A model generated the notes under the pieces. That model made no database searches. It saw only the letters and a list, made by a program, of their open reading frames with translations, and had not been told where the DNA came from. This document shows, piece by piece, positions 22,352 to 34,366 of a stretch of DNA of 64,000 nucleotides; within the stretch, counting starts at the first letter, position 1; each line of letters opens with the position of its first letter. Origin of the DNA: Corythucha ciliata (lineage: Eukaryota; Arthropoda; Insecta; Hemiptera; Tingidae); NCBI GenBank assembly GCA_038030265.1, contig CM075939.1, forward strand, positions 34,143,253-34,207,252, read 5' to 3'. The translations under genes were made by a program, and so were the position numbers.

Positions 22352-23989
22352 TCAAACACGCCAGCTAGCATGTTTATGTCATATGCGCCCAACTAAGGAA
22401 CCTTTAAAGACGAGTAGACGCATACGCGGCCATGTTCGCTCTTATCAGTTCAATCAGTAGAGCACTATAGTTATCACACAGGTAAGGACAGCCTTCATCT
22501 TGGGACCCAACGTGATAAATAAGATAAGGTGATTATGGTATCTTGCCATTCGGGAATTCAACGTTTAACGCCTAATATTGTGAAATATAATTCGTATAAG
22601 TGATTTGTACTTTTCATGAAAATCTCGAATTTTTAGCGTGCGCGAAACACAGTGCGATGAACACGACCGTACCACAGCTGCCCATTCACGTGCATTTCGT
22701 CTACATAGTACTTAGTTGTTGTCACGTTCACGTTGTGGTTAGAACATATCATCAGAGGAAATTAATTCAACTTCTATTTTGAAAATTATTTATGAATAAT
22801 TAAAGAAGGGTAGGAACCGACAATGAAAACAATCACCTCTGCAAAAAAGACAAAAAAAAGGCCGTATCGCTTTACATCTGAAAGTATTAAGTAAGACTAA
22901 TGAAAATAAATCGGTTTGGCAAAGAAAACGTTTTCGCAAATTTAATTTGCTATTAATTTTATTCAAAGAGGGAAAGGGTTGTCTTTGGCGTTACGACGTT
23001 TACGGGCTGAAGTCATAAAAACAAAATTAGTTACATTTTCCGTGACCCACTGCAGCAGTTCAGTCGATTTCCAATTTTTCTTATAGTATGTTCACTCCCC
23101 AGCTACCCCAACACACGGAGAAATAAAAAACGTTCGTACATACAGGCTTTAACAAATTTTTGATTAAATAATTAGAACACAAATGCATTCTTAAAGAAAA
23201 TCAAAACCAGAGGGTTTGAAGTTATCAAGAGATGATACAGTATCAATTTTATCTCCAGGGTTCCAATATGGAGGCTGTCTTTACTCGTAGTTTATAGAGC
23301 CTTACAATCAGAGCTCCACGAAGCATCAACAAAAGGTGGATTAAACAAGACTGATAATTGATAAGAACGAACATGGCGTCTGTGATTTTACCTGTCTGAT
23401 TATAGGTTCTCTAGCCCAACGATATATAAATCTGGATTGCTCACTGCGGACTGGAGGGGCGTTGAGGGAGCAGGTCGTCCCCTGATAAACAATCACAGTT
23501 GCGCAGTTATGGCTCTCCACCCCTCTCATCCACTATGGGGGCTTATTTGATGGCTATTCTTTATCAGCAGTGATGAGCAATCCAGTTCTTTTATACATTT
23601 ATCGTTGTATGCGCCTTCTGAAAAAAATTCACCTGTAATATGCTGCCGGAGAGCGGTTTGTTGTGTTTCTTTGCCTTATTTTCTACTAGAGCTCTCCAAT
23701 AATAAAATAATGGATGATAAACATATGAGCTGTTTAGAGGCATGAAAAGGACAGAGAATACAAGGGATATTACGTTGCGGAAAATGCTCGTTTTGGCGGG
23801 ATTAAAAATATGCCAACTTTCGTTAAGAAATAAAAAATATTTTTGAATGGTTTAAAATTTTGTTTGTTTATTTACGTGGAAGGATTGATATGACTCATAG
23901 AAAAAAAATGTTTTTGGAAAATGTGAAACTTCTTCATTGGCAGAGAACCTGAGTGGAGTGATCCACTACTGATTTGAGCTTCCAGAAAA
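22352..23989. other. Non-coding stretch with a possible short 5' exon at 22447-22481
   Basis: ATCAGTTCA at 22444 resembles an arthropod initiator, and CACACAG|GTAAGG at 22481/22482 is a good donor, giving a possible non-coding first exon on the plus strand. About 23250-23300 shares AxATGGxGG, TACTCGTAG and TTATAGAGCCTTA with 26545-26600. No coding exon was found. Confidence 0.35.
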
Positions 23990-24062
23990 AATGTCACCCC
24001 GTGCGGGGTTTGAACTCGCGTACTCCAGATTGCTGGACCACCGCCTTCACCAGTTAGGCTAC
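23990..24062 (-). tRNA. tRNA-like sequence, probable SINE head or pseudogene
   Basis: Read on the minus strand: TCACTGGTAGCCTAACTGG (A-box-like), an imperfect TCCAG/CTGGA anticodon stem with only four loop bases, and GAGTTCAAACCCCG (B-box-like), ending CGGGGTGA, which pairs with the TCAC start. Without a proper anticodon loop it cannot be a working tRNA. tRNA-derived SINEs have this structure. Confidence 0.45.
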
Positions 24063-25458
24063 CAGTGAGTTACATAATTACGATTTGTATTTGAGAAATC
24101 TTTACTTTCAAAGTAATGGCAACCCCTCACGGTGCGTAAACTGATGGCGGACAGCACGAAGAGGGATTGCCGTCGTCATTTGGTTCCAGTTCGAAATTCG
24201 CCCAGTAATGTAACCAGGGGCGGATAGCCGGTCGGGCCGATTGCCAATTTTTTTTTAGGCCATGGGCCAAAATCGAAATCTCGTTTTCAGCAACTTTTTG
24301 TAGTACCCAAATAAGTAATAAGTAATGGTTACTCAAAAGTACTATAGTGTTTGCCCCCGAGGGGCAAGTTGCGGATTCCATACATTCCATCGATACATTA
24401 AATTCCATGCATTTGAAAGTCCATAGCAGGCGAGGGCCAAAGGGGCCTGAGCCCCCTCCTTTGGGGCAAAACTCGGTGCGTTCGAGTCCCAGGAGAATGC
24501 GAGGAAATAGTGAAATCCTAAAAATAATGTATCCAGCCCCAAACCTTGTAATTTCGCGGCCGGTTCTGCCGCATACCTGCGGTTCGATAACGACGCTGTT
24601 AATTTTGTTAAGGAGCACGAAACTAGCTATTCATCTGTAAAAGTGTCAATTGCACACGATAATTCGAGGTAGAGAGCTTTTGCCACCCCAAAACCAGTCG
24701 TATGACCACAAAACTTGAAACATGACACTCTGTATCAGCTAAAGAACTGACATTCTGACCTCACAGATGCTCAGGGCGTGAAACTGGACGCCACCATGTA
24801 GCCATTTTCATGGTGCGAAAGCTATCCAATAATCGAGGGAACCTCAGTCAAGTTTGTAAGGTGAAATGACCCTATTCGGTCATAAATACGGAAAATATCT
24901 CACACTATGGTACCCCCACTTTGCACTTTTTCTCGTGGTTTTTTGAGTTTGGGACTCGATATCTTGAGTTTGGATGTAGGGAGGTGCTGATTTTTTTAAC
25001 CCGTTCTGAAGCTCTGGACCTGTGGATGCTTTCCTGAACTTCGCCTATCTTTGTGACCAAAAACCAGTTGATTAACCATGGTAGGAAATTGTCAATGATT
25101 TTGGAAATCGTGGTTTCTTAAAGTTTACCTGGCAATAAACGCCACGCCACTATAACTTAGAACAACTTCCACGACGAAATCTTGAAGGAAATTTTGTGAT
25201 ATTTTCAAAACTTTCGTCAATTTTGGTCTGAGTCACATAGGTTAGCTGTTAGCACGGCATTTGTGCAAAAAAATGTCAATAAGCTTAAAAAGAGAAAAAA
25301 CGCGAATATCTCCAAAACGAAGCATTTCCGGGCGTGTGTCAAAATGACGTTTTTGGTGCGTCACGGTGAGTACAACAACATGTGCAAGTATTGCACATTA
25401 AAACTGAAACACCCTGTATATCGTTGGGAAAACTCACGTGAGGTATTATTTCTGGTGA
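24063..25458. other. Transposon-derived non-coding stretch
   Basis: At 24212 CAGGGGCGGATAG resembles a hAT terminus but I see no partner end. About 24330-24390 shares AAGTACTA...GGxCAAGTTGCGGATTCCA with 60315-60345. At 25399-25422 AAACTGAAACACCCTGTATA resembles the CACCCTGTATA end seen in many arthropod DNA repeats. The 163-codon minus frame at 24127-24618 crosses these repeat pieces and is not a gene. Confidence 0.45.
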
Positions 25459-25467
25459 GGTATTAGT

Positions 25468-25754
25468 CGAGGTGACTAAACTTTCTATAGGTGCCGCAGA
25501 TCTTCAGCCATTACTGTCCTTCATCTACGTCACGAGCAGTCCCAAGTTCCTTTGCGCTGGACCCAGTACATTATCAATTGTTATTGGACTGTGATTTTTG
25601 AGCATTCATAACCGTCAATTTCAAAATTAACTTGTTTTGCTGCTCTACGGTGAGCAATCGGGAGCAAAGGACTGCTGGTGACGTCAGTCTCCACCCCTCC
25701 TGACGATTGGCGGGGGGAAATCTGCGGCACCTATAGTAAAGTTTAGTAACCTTG
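25468..25754. mobile_element. MITE of 287 bp with 9-bp target-site duplication
   Basis: The ends CGAGGTGACTAAACTTT and, inverted, CAAGGTTACTAAACTTT continue inward as CTATAGGTGCCGCAGAT on both sides, giving terminal repeats of about 35 bp. GGTATTAGT flanks it at 25459-25467 and 25755-25763. A 9-bp duplication suggests a Mutator-like mobiliser. A partial copy lies at 46739-46910. Confidence 0.8.
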
Positions 25755-25769
25755 GGTATTAGTATTATT

Positions 25770-25835
25770 TCTGATACAGCGTCCTTGGATACCGCTTGCG
25801 AGAATTTTTCCCGACAACTCTAACTAGGGCCCCTG
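25770..25835 (+). repeat. Dispersed fragment shared with 61580-61655
   Basis: Both contain TCTTTGGATCGCGCTTGCGA-like text (here TCCTTGGATACCGCTTGCGA) followed by ATTTTTCCCGACAACTCT and GGGCCCC. Probably an element end. Confidence 0.55.
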
Positions 25836-25849
25836 ATTGGGCATTTAAA

Positions 25850-25945
25850 TTGCATGAATCATCAGTTTAGCCATTTTCAAGACGCCGCGATAAGTTTCGC
25901 CGGTTCCCGGGCACGAATGGTTCGTTTAGCCATTTTTGCTTCCAT
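25850..25945 (+). repeat. Family B array fragment
   Basis: TCAGTTTAGCCATTTTCAAG, then GGGCACGAATGGTTCGTTTAG and CCATTTTTGC, the B unit at about 35 bp. Confidence 0.6.
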
Positions 25946-26048
25946 GTTTTCCCTAGGGAATGAAAGTATGGTGATCGTGAAAAAAATCGAGTCCGAGATC
26001 ACTTCATATTCGTGATACACAACATCTTAGGTAGAGAACCTATAGGTA

Positions 26049-26406
26049 AGGAGCCCCTAGACGGTCAGTTTTTTGATCAAACGTGGTGGATCAATCGACT
26101 GTGACAGTCATGATTGACCGTCTAGAAGCGTGTTTTACGATTGAGTCAATGACTGAAGAAGATTGAATGACCACCGCCTTTTCCTCATCTTCCTCGTCTT
26201 ATTTCTCTTCAGTTGGAGTGCAGCCGCAGTCAACAAAAAAAGCACGGACAAATCCTGGTTTGAACTCATTGTACTCAGCACAACACCGCGAGAGACACTG
26301 ATACTGGGAAGGGTTTTGTTCAAACAACTGAAGAAATGATTGAAGCTCACTTCAATCTGTTTGTTCAATATTTTGATCAAACAGACTGACCGTCTATGGG
26401 CTCCTT
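26049..26406. mobile_element. TA-flanked inverted-repeat element of 358 bp
   Basis: Left end AGGAGCCCCTAGACGGTCAG, right end read inward AAGGAGCCCATAGACGGTCAG, both continuing into TTTGATCAAA. TA stands on each side (26047-26048 and 26407-26408), as for Tc1/mariner-type insertion. An inner copy of GACCGTCTAGA at about 26117-26127 points to internal rearrangement. No transposase. Confidence 0.7.
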
Positions 26407-26589
26407 TACACACATGTACTGACATTACCCGCCATATGTGGCCCTTTAGGGAGGGAAGGGCATGTGGTTGGCTGGTGAGCGTAACCTACATGACCGAAGC
26501 AGCGAATGAGAGATATCAAATCTATTTGATCCCTATGTGGAGGGAGGGACCAAACATGGCGGACTGTCAGTACTCGTAGGAACTTATAG

Positions 26590-28000
26590 AGCCTTATCTT
26601 AGGGCGTTATTAGCCAATCAAGCGATTTTATAGCGCGAGAGTAACCTTTTTATCCAGTTCGTTAGGGTGAACGTAGCCAATGCTAGTGGTGGGGTGGGAG
26701 GGGGGGGGTTGATCACGACGGTGGTGACAACCATACCATAACATAATAGTCTTGGGGGCGCCATGTATGGCCATTTTTGTTTTCTTTTGGAGCAGATAGC
26801 GCGAAACGTCAACATGTATTCTTTAGGGCGCAAATAATCAGTTGAATCATTTATTTTTTAGGCTGTGAATTAGTACGAGTATGCCATTTTAGGGCGTAAA
26901 TAGCCAGTTTTGTAAATTTTAGGGCTCAGTTTGATCATTTCTGGCGCGCGAATGGTGGTTTTTGCTATTTTCAGGACGCAAATTGTCAGTATGGCCACTT
27001 ACAATAAGTGAATAGCCAGTGTCTTCAGAGCGCGACAAGTCAGTTTTGCCATTTTAGGATCCGAATGGTAATTTTTCCCATTTTCGGATCTGAATGGTCA
27101 TTTTTCCCATTTCCGGATCCGAATGGTCAGTTTTGCCGTATTTAGAGCGGGCGAATTGCCAGTATGACTCTTTTTAGAGCGAGAAATTGCCATTTTAGCA
27201 ATTTTCTATACCCGAATGGTCAGGGGGCCTATTCTCTAACTCCGAAGCAATAGCTTTTCCGCAGTCATATGTTTATTTCATTAATATTCTTCAAACAAAT
27301 GAATGAAATGGACACATGGCTGGCGAAAAAAATATTGCTTGTTGTTAGAGAATAGGCCCTCAGTTTAGTCATTTTCAGCACAGGAATAGGCTTTATAGGC
27401 ATTTTCAAGGCGAGAATCATAGTTAAGCCGATCAGTTCGGCCGATTCATGGCTTGGATAGCCAGTTTGCCCATTTTTATCGCGCAATCATGAATCTTATC
27501 ATTTATAGGGCGTGAATAGTAGATAATGAGGTACTAAGCAACAAAAATATATAGCCAAAATATTAGGTAGCCACTTTCATGGCGCGGATCGCCAGTTTAT
27601 CCGTTTTTAGAACTCGTATAAGTCAGTTTGGCTATTTTTAGAGCTCGCAAGTCGACACAAATCGTAAGATTCGCTATTTTTAGGGCGCAATTAGTTCAGT
27701 AAAGCCAAGGCGCGAATGGTCAGTTGGCCTTTCTTGGCGCTCAAATGGTCGATTTTGCAGTTTTCAGGGCAGGAATCATCTCTGTTTAGACACTTTCAGG
27801 GGTAAATCGTCAGTTTAGCTATTTTTAAAGCGCGTAGAGTCGATTAAGCAAATTTTAGACGGGCGGGAATCGCCAGTTTGGCTGTCGTACGGATGGTGGA
27901 TTCAGCAATTTTCAGGGCTGGAATCATGAACTTTTCAGACATTTTTAGGGCTACACGAATCGTTAGTTTAGCCATTTTTATGGCATTGACTTCACGGCGA
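26590..28000 (+). repeat. Family B degenerate ~33-bp array
   Basis: Some 40 units of GGGCGCGAATGGTCAG plus TTTGGCCATTTTT, with frequent variants GGGCGTAAATAGCCAG and GAGCGCGACAAGTCAG. Period varies from about 28 to 40. The array is interrupted by a GC-rich segment at 26680-26760 and by a MITE at 27224-27360. Best preserved at 27040-27140, where AATGGTCATTTTTCCCATTT is repeated. Confidence 0.75.
27224..27360. mobile_element. MITE of 137 bp with GGGCCTATTCTCTAAC ends, copy 1
   Basis: Terminal inverted repeat GGGCCTATTCTCTAAC, flanked by CAG on both sides (27221-27223, 27361-27363). An inner TTTATTTCATT...AATGAATGAAAT pair allows almost the whole element to fold. A copy of the same length lies at 54088-54224. 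The 3-bp duplication fits PIF/Harbinger-like insertion. Confidence 0.8.
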
Positions 28001-28119
28001 TCGGTAGCAACAGTGGAACGTTCTGCCTTATCGCTGGTCTCATGTACGATTTTTCTCGGGTGTAGAGAAGCGTAGATGTCTCTCTGCGAGCTGTTTTTGG
28101 ATAAAGCTTATACGGACGG

Positions 28120-28345
28120 AAATTGAGCAACAATATTAATGCCCATGTTTATGTAGGCCATTACCGGCTAAAATTGAGAAAAAGTCCTCATTCGACGACA
28201 AAATTAAGAACAAAACACCAATTCAAGGTAACTGGAGGAAATTTAGCGGATATAATTGAGAAAAAGAAAATTGACATTGAGAATAGTTGTAATTTGCAGC
28301 TTCTGGAGGCAACTTCGCGGCAATCGAGAAGCCGCGTTAATGTTT
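28120..28345 (+). repeat. Short family C array
   Basis: Units like TAAAATTGAGAAAAAG with GGACAAAATTAAGAAC and GCGGATATAATTGAG, about 30 bp. It begins within ~120 bp of the end of the family B array. Confidence 0.5.
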
Positions 28346-31300
28346 TCATAAATGAAAATTGATGAAACAAGCCATATTCTAGCATACAATAATTGACTAA
28401 CTGTTAACTACATAAAGGCCACTTCGACGAACCACCTCAGTTAAATTCGTCAGCTAATTGAACATATCTTGACGAAATGCCTTTGATCTTCCTTGGTCAG
28501 GAATTTGGCGAACTTGCTAAGAAAACGGACATGTTGCGGAATCGCGATGCACTTTTGAGGAGCGGCACTGCTTTATGATTCATTGCCCGCGCGAGTTGAA
28601 AGACTTGAGATTGCGTTCGCTTACAAAAAGTAGAAGAGAGAGACAGAGAAAAAAAAGGGTAAAAGGACGCGGGTGGTGAATTTTTCTTCAGTGTTAAGAT
28701 TAATCACCCCCGCCTCCTCCATTCCATTTGGAATCAAACAAATTCATTTCATTTGGTTTTGGAAGCGTGCCAAACATTACAGGCGTCGTAAAGTAAACAA
28801 ACGAAGTGTAGGTCAATAATATATTGATAGCGTTTCGAACTTGCATGGGACGAAAAATTGTCACATGCGCAAACAGGACAATGTAGGAAAAAGCATGAAA
28901 ATCATGGCTGACATTGCAATTTTTATAAATTAACCGTGTTTTTATTATTAGTTTCATTTTCCTTTATATACTGATTTCCTTTGACGATGAGGCAATCTGC
29001 CAACAGCGAAAAAGTCGTATTCTTATCTTTCCCACGCGTAATGCTCTTGCAAAAACGGCCTCTCTAGCATTTTTCTTGCAATTTCTCTCGGCAAAAGCGT
29101 AATTTGGAAATAAAGGAGAAGAAAGGGGTGGGCAATTTTTAGAATTTGTCACGTTATCAAGAGATATTTTATTTCATTTCAAAAAAGTTGACGAGTACCG
29201 GGGGAAAAAGTGGGATGACCCTCCACTCACCCAACTGTCCATCGATGCACCGAATGCATAACAATTTAACTCTCTGTCCCCTCCTCGGCCGGTACGAACG
29301 TTACAGTATGAATGTGTCCTTGAAGGAAGGGGCACACGTGTGGGTAATTCAACGAGAGAGTCTTCTCTCTTAATTGTTTTGGTGCATCCACCCCCCCCTC
29401 GCCACCCGCCCCATCACCGCGTCTATAATCACCTAACCATTTATAAATTCAATCGCGATGTGAGTTAAAAAGTAAACTCTTCGCACATTCACTGCCAATG
29501 AATGACATTCACGAAAGGAGCTCGTTCCCAAATGCTAATCACTCGTCGTTTATCAAATAACACGATATACGTACACTGTTTTAAACTTATAGGCGTAGAT
29601 AGCATAAGTTAAACTTCGGTTCTTTCCAAGATGTTTTTATTCATACATGGTTGAAATACTTGGGCCCCATGCCACGTTGTTTTTTTTATTTCTTTCGTTA
29701 AATGCAACGCAGAAAAATGTAAACTATTGCGAAACCGCCCTATTATACCTATTCTTCTTTCATTTATTATGGAATCACACCAATTAATTAGGGCGGCACG
29801 AGGATTATCGACACACATATATTCTCGCCTTGAGGTTACAAAACTGCCAACCCTTACACCATGATCAAACTTATGGCAAGGATTTCTGTGGCTAGCTCAT
29901 TTATCACTCCCCCCCTCTCATCCACACATCATACGACCGTTTAGAGGGGACTAGGACAATATATGTAATGATAGGAAGGAAATACCAGCGTTGGAGCTGA
30001 AAAAACACACCAGTAGAGCTTTAAATGATAGTTTTTAGATTTTAAATAGTCTTCTGTTTTGTGGGCTCAAAGTTTAAATAGCCTAGTACATTTACATATG
30101 TATAGGAAGTGCGTCGTAAAGTTCTCGAAAAAGTCAAGCGGGAGAGGATAAGAAATAAGATACGGGGCAAGAAATTGCTCCATTTAACTAGTTTACCCTA
30201 GCGACGCACACGATTGGTTCATAAGTGTCATTTAGATTTCATATTACATATACTGTGGAAGAGCCGATAAAGAGGGGGTTCAAATAGGGATTGAAATATT
30301 CCAAATTCCAAAAATCGCAAAATTTCACAATTTTACCCAACCGCTTCCTATTATGGGGCATACATTTTTAATTGTTATCATTCAATTTTGTTGAAGGGAG
30401 ATCGTGATAATACGGGAAGCAATTTCCAAAACATGTTCACAGTACACTTTTTTTATCCCATCAAAACCGGGCTTGACAAAAATTTAAATGGTGCAACGAT
30501 TTTCTTACAAGACCTGAAGTACAGAGGGTCGCCAGCTCCGGAGCAGATTTTTTTTATTTAACTTAGAAGATAGTTCACTCTATAGGGCACCTGTTGATTC
30601 ATTCATGGGGATATCTAGCCTTGAATAAAATTATGAAAGACAGTAAATAAATGAATAAAATAAAATTCCTACCGACAATTTGAGTGTACTAATTCATATA
30701 GCGAATAAAGAAACATAACAGATTTATACAACAGAGAACAACATTGTATCGTGTTACTGAAAGCGGGGCCGTTTTCTTCTTGTGAGAGGTAGGAAAAAAG
30801 GTTTATGGAATTACTTTCGTAAGCTTGTACTTTCGTGCTTTGTTATCAAGGATTTGGGACTGCTTGCTCTCGAAAAAGAGACGACGAATTTCTAATGAAG
30901 AGAGCTCAGGAGTTCGATCTGCCCGGATAGACTATAACTATACTCAAACAATCAACTTGTGATGACTTACACTCAGAACCCCGTTCAAAATTTGTCTTGA
31001 GCGCGCATAGAGACATGTCCCACGCTTAGCACAGAGTGTAGCCTTTGCACTAATTTTGCGACCACAGAACTTGCAACCCTGTCAAACAACGTATCAAACA
31101 AGCCTTATTTTACTGGTTTAAACATTGTTTTTTCAAACGTTTGCCACGATATCTCGAAAACGACCGTCCTGCGACGTTAGGTTTATGGTTGGTACTTTGA
31201 AAGCTTGAAAAATGGAGGTGTTTTCCCGAAACTAACGTTCTTGGAGCACGATACGGCTGGGAGGGGCTCGTCGATGAAAAAACACAAAGAGAAACCGCAA

Positions 31301-32480
31301 TTATTAATCTCTAAAAGAAAATTAAAAAACGTAACTGTAACTCTAAGCGTTTGCGACCCCATGTTCTGCAGTGTTTTTGATTTCCGATAATTCCTCCCGA
31401 AACACTCTGCATATAATTGTGCAGCTTGCATGCAGGATGTACAGCATGGAAATCTGGGATCAGAAAAAACAAAACGAAACAAAAACGAACGCTCCGTTGA
31501 GAGGTCCGTGGGAATATAAAAATGTAGTTTACAGGGGTTTGCGTCCCAGCTATTATTGTACTACTCCCTTCGTGACGTGTCATAAAAATTAAAGATGCTT
31601 TAATTTGGAGGCAATAAAACACCTTCAATAATCTCAGTCGAAAATCGGTAGCAACAAATGCAAACTGAATAAAAGCAAGTACATCTTGCACAAGAAAGGC
31701 GAATTCACCACAGAGTTTAAAATGGTTTTTAATTAGACGTGTCTTATTAATATTTATGGGAGGAAAAAGCCTATGAAAGGTGACATTGGCACGTGTGCAA
31801 CGCGTATTAATTTGTTGTTATTCCCACATAGAAAAAGGATGAATCACTTAAACTGCTACAGTTGTTTGTTATTACATTTTTGCATTTGCTTCTCGTTACT
31901 GAACTAGTTTTATATGGCTTTGACTTTCGATATCTTGGATTAGTTATTTCATTTTCCAACCAAATTTCGTCGGTAACAATGCTGTCAGTGAGCGTGCGAA
32001 TATCTCATAAATTCGTTATTCTGTTGTTGTTGTTTATTTTTAAACAGAAGTACAGTACCATTGTCTAGGAGAGGTGCCACTGAGGTCATCATCATCCACT
32101 CGTAGTGTGTTTCAATAGTAGAAGAGAATTCACAATAGGAGGACCCGCGACACGTGTTATCCCGATAACACGTGTGTGTTATCGGCGTAAACTTAGTTAA
32201 ATCGTGTTTTTAAAACAATTAATGGTGAATTTCATCACAGGGAGTTAGGTTGGAGTTACCAAATAAATTGTGACGCATTTTTTCAGTAATTCTGAGTTAA
32301 CGTAACACAAACCTTAACCCTCGGTGGTGAAATCCACCATTAGTAAAATAATAACGTCAAAACTATAGTTAAAATGTTTATTTACGAATGTCAGGCACAA
32401 GAGACGCCAGCTTGCACTCTGTAATGTCGAATAATTCCAGTTTCGTTTACTTTTGTCCACTTCACCAGCCCTTCTTCTTC
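28346..32480. other. Long non-coding stretch, largely single-copy in this window
   Basis: Over 4 kb without an array or a convincing exon. At 32150-32175 there is a near-perfect hairpin (ACACGTGTTATC, 2-nt spacer, GATAACACGTGT). About 30980-31600 has the style of a dispersed element (GCCACGATATCTCGAAAACGA) but no second copy here. The ORFs at 31183-31691 overlap in several frames and have no domain. Confidence 0.45.
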
Positions 32481-33011
32481 ATCTTTATCTCGCGAAATTG
32501 AAAGTTTCTGGTCTTTATTTTCGCGAGTTTTGGAGGCAAATATGCGCGAAATTGGAAGTTTACTATAGCTGAGTATTCGCGGTACTGCAAGTTTCACGTG
32601 ATTATTTCAGAAAATACGGAATGTTTCGGGCCTTTTTGCTTTTGGAAATTTCGGACCTGAATATCCGCGAAATTACAAGTTTCAGGTCTTAACTTCCGCT
32701 AAATTTTCCAAGTTTCGGGGTTTTTTTTTTTTTTTTCAAAGTTCCAGGAATTCAATTCGATGAAATTTCAAGTTTCTTGTCAAAATATCAGCGCAATCAC
32801 AATGTTTATAAATGGGTCTTATCCGGGAATTTCAGTTTCGGGTCTTTGTTTACACGGAATTGAAAATTTCTGTGTAATTGCGTTTTCCATTCAATGCAAT
32901 ACACTCGTGTGGTGTAAGTTTTTCCACCCTACCTCTCTGAATTGAAACACATGTTTATGGAGAGGACGCGGCATTACACTTGTATAGTGTGTTGAATGGA
33001 AATCACAATAA

Positions 33012-33047
<36 letters not shown>

Positions 33048-33955
33048 TTTTGGAGGCAAATAACAGCGAAATTGAGAGTTTCCTGTCTGAAATTTACGAT
33101 ACTGCAAGTTTAACGTCCTAATTTCAGCGAAATTGCTAGTTTCGGGCCTTGAATGCCGGGCAATCCAGGCCCGACAGCGCTCACTGCAGCCTGGCAAATG
33201 AGCAGAATTATAAGTTTCGGGTCTAGTATATCCGCGAAATTGGTAGTTTTAGAGCTATTACCGCGAAATTGCAAAGTTTGGAGGTTTTTTTCAAGTGATC
33301 GCGGCACCCGAGCTACCTGCGGTCATGGCAGCGCCTAAAGTCTGTCGAATAACCGTAAAATTTCGACATTTTGGAGACGAATATCCACGAAATTGAAAGT
33401 CTCCTATCTTCATTTTCGTAAAATAGCAAGTTCCAGGTCCTAATTTCTGCGAAATTGCAAATCTATGACCCCGCCGAGAGATAAATGTTTGTAAGTTTGC
33501 AATTTAAGGGAAATTACACGTTTCCTGGCTGAATATTCAAAAAATTGATCGTTTCGGGTTTTAATTTAAGCGAAATTGCAAGTTGTGGACGTTAGTTCAA
33601 ACAAAATTGCCAATTTCGGTGTTTATTTGTTGTGGCGACGGAAGCCAGTGTACACTGCATCAACACAATAGAGCCCAGAGCCTGTCGAATACCCAGAAAA
33701 TTGGAAGTTGGAGTTCTGCCCCAATAAATGCGGCAATTACGACTTTCGGCCTTAATTCCCAAAAATGAATATTTCACATCATCAACCAGGTCACAATTTC
33801 AACGAAATAGCAAGTTTCTGGGTTTAATTTCAGCGAAATTACATGTTTCGAGTATGTCGATTTCGGGGAAATAGCAAGTTTCGGGGCTTTTTTTTTTTTT
33901 AGTGACCGCGGTCACCGGTCCAGCCTGCACCGGCTGGACAGGGCCTACATCTGTC
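32481..33955 (-). repeat. Family D degenerate array with GC-rich spacers, inverted
   Basis: Units CGCGAAATTGCAAGTTTCGG plus GTCTTAATTTC, about 31 bp: family D on the minus strand, some 40 units. GC-rich segments lie near 33160-33200, 33295-33345, 33625-33690 and 33900-33960 with shared words (GACCGCGG, CTGTCGAATA). A T-run at about 33007-33040 and another at 32720-32736 interrupt it. Confidence 0.75.
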
Positions 33956-34326
33956 AGGGCTCCTACATTCTCAGCCAATCAGAGGTTTCATACCCTGTCG
34001 ACGATTGATTTTTAACGTCAGCATTATCGTTAGCGAAGTCATTGCTTGAACTCCCTACTGTTACAGAACAAGAATTCTTTTCCTTCGCCATTTTAGAATG
34101 AGACTCGAGACAGTTATATAGAGAGCTTCATCTATTTACAATTTAATTTTTTGTTTTATATTTCTTTTCGGCACTCTGTTGAGAACAAGGACTACACGAA
34201 CAATCGAAATCCTTCCCCCGATAACTCAAAAATGAATCCCGACGGCCATATTCGAGAACCCAAACCACCGAGTGACCACTAAAGCACTCGATTCTCCGGT
34301 AAACCACGGATTTTAGAGCAATGAAC

Positions 34327-34366
<40 letters not shown>

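Noticed and set aside
24212..24250. hAT terminus CAGGGGCGGATAG
   Set aside because: No partner end and no flanking duplication could be found, so no element is called.
24127..24618. 163-codon minus-strand open frame
   Set aside because: It runs across recognisable repeat fragments (hAT-like end, the GTTGCGGATTCCA word, GC-rich spacer) and has no domain or splice context.
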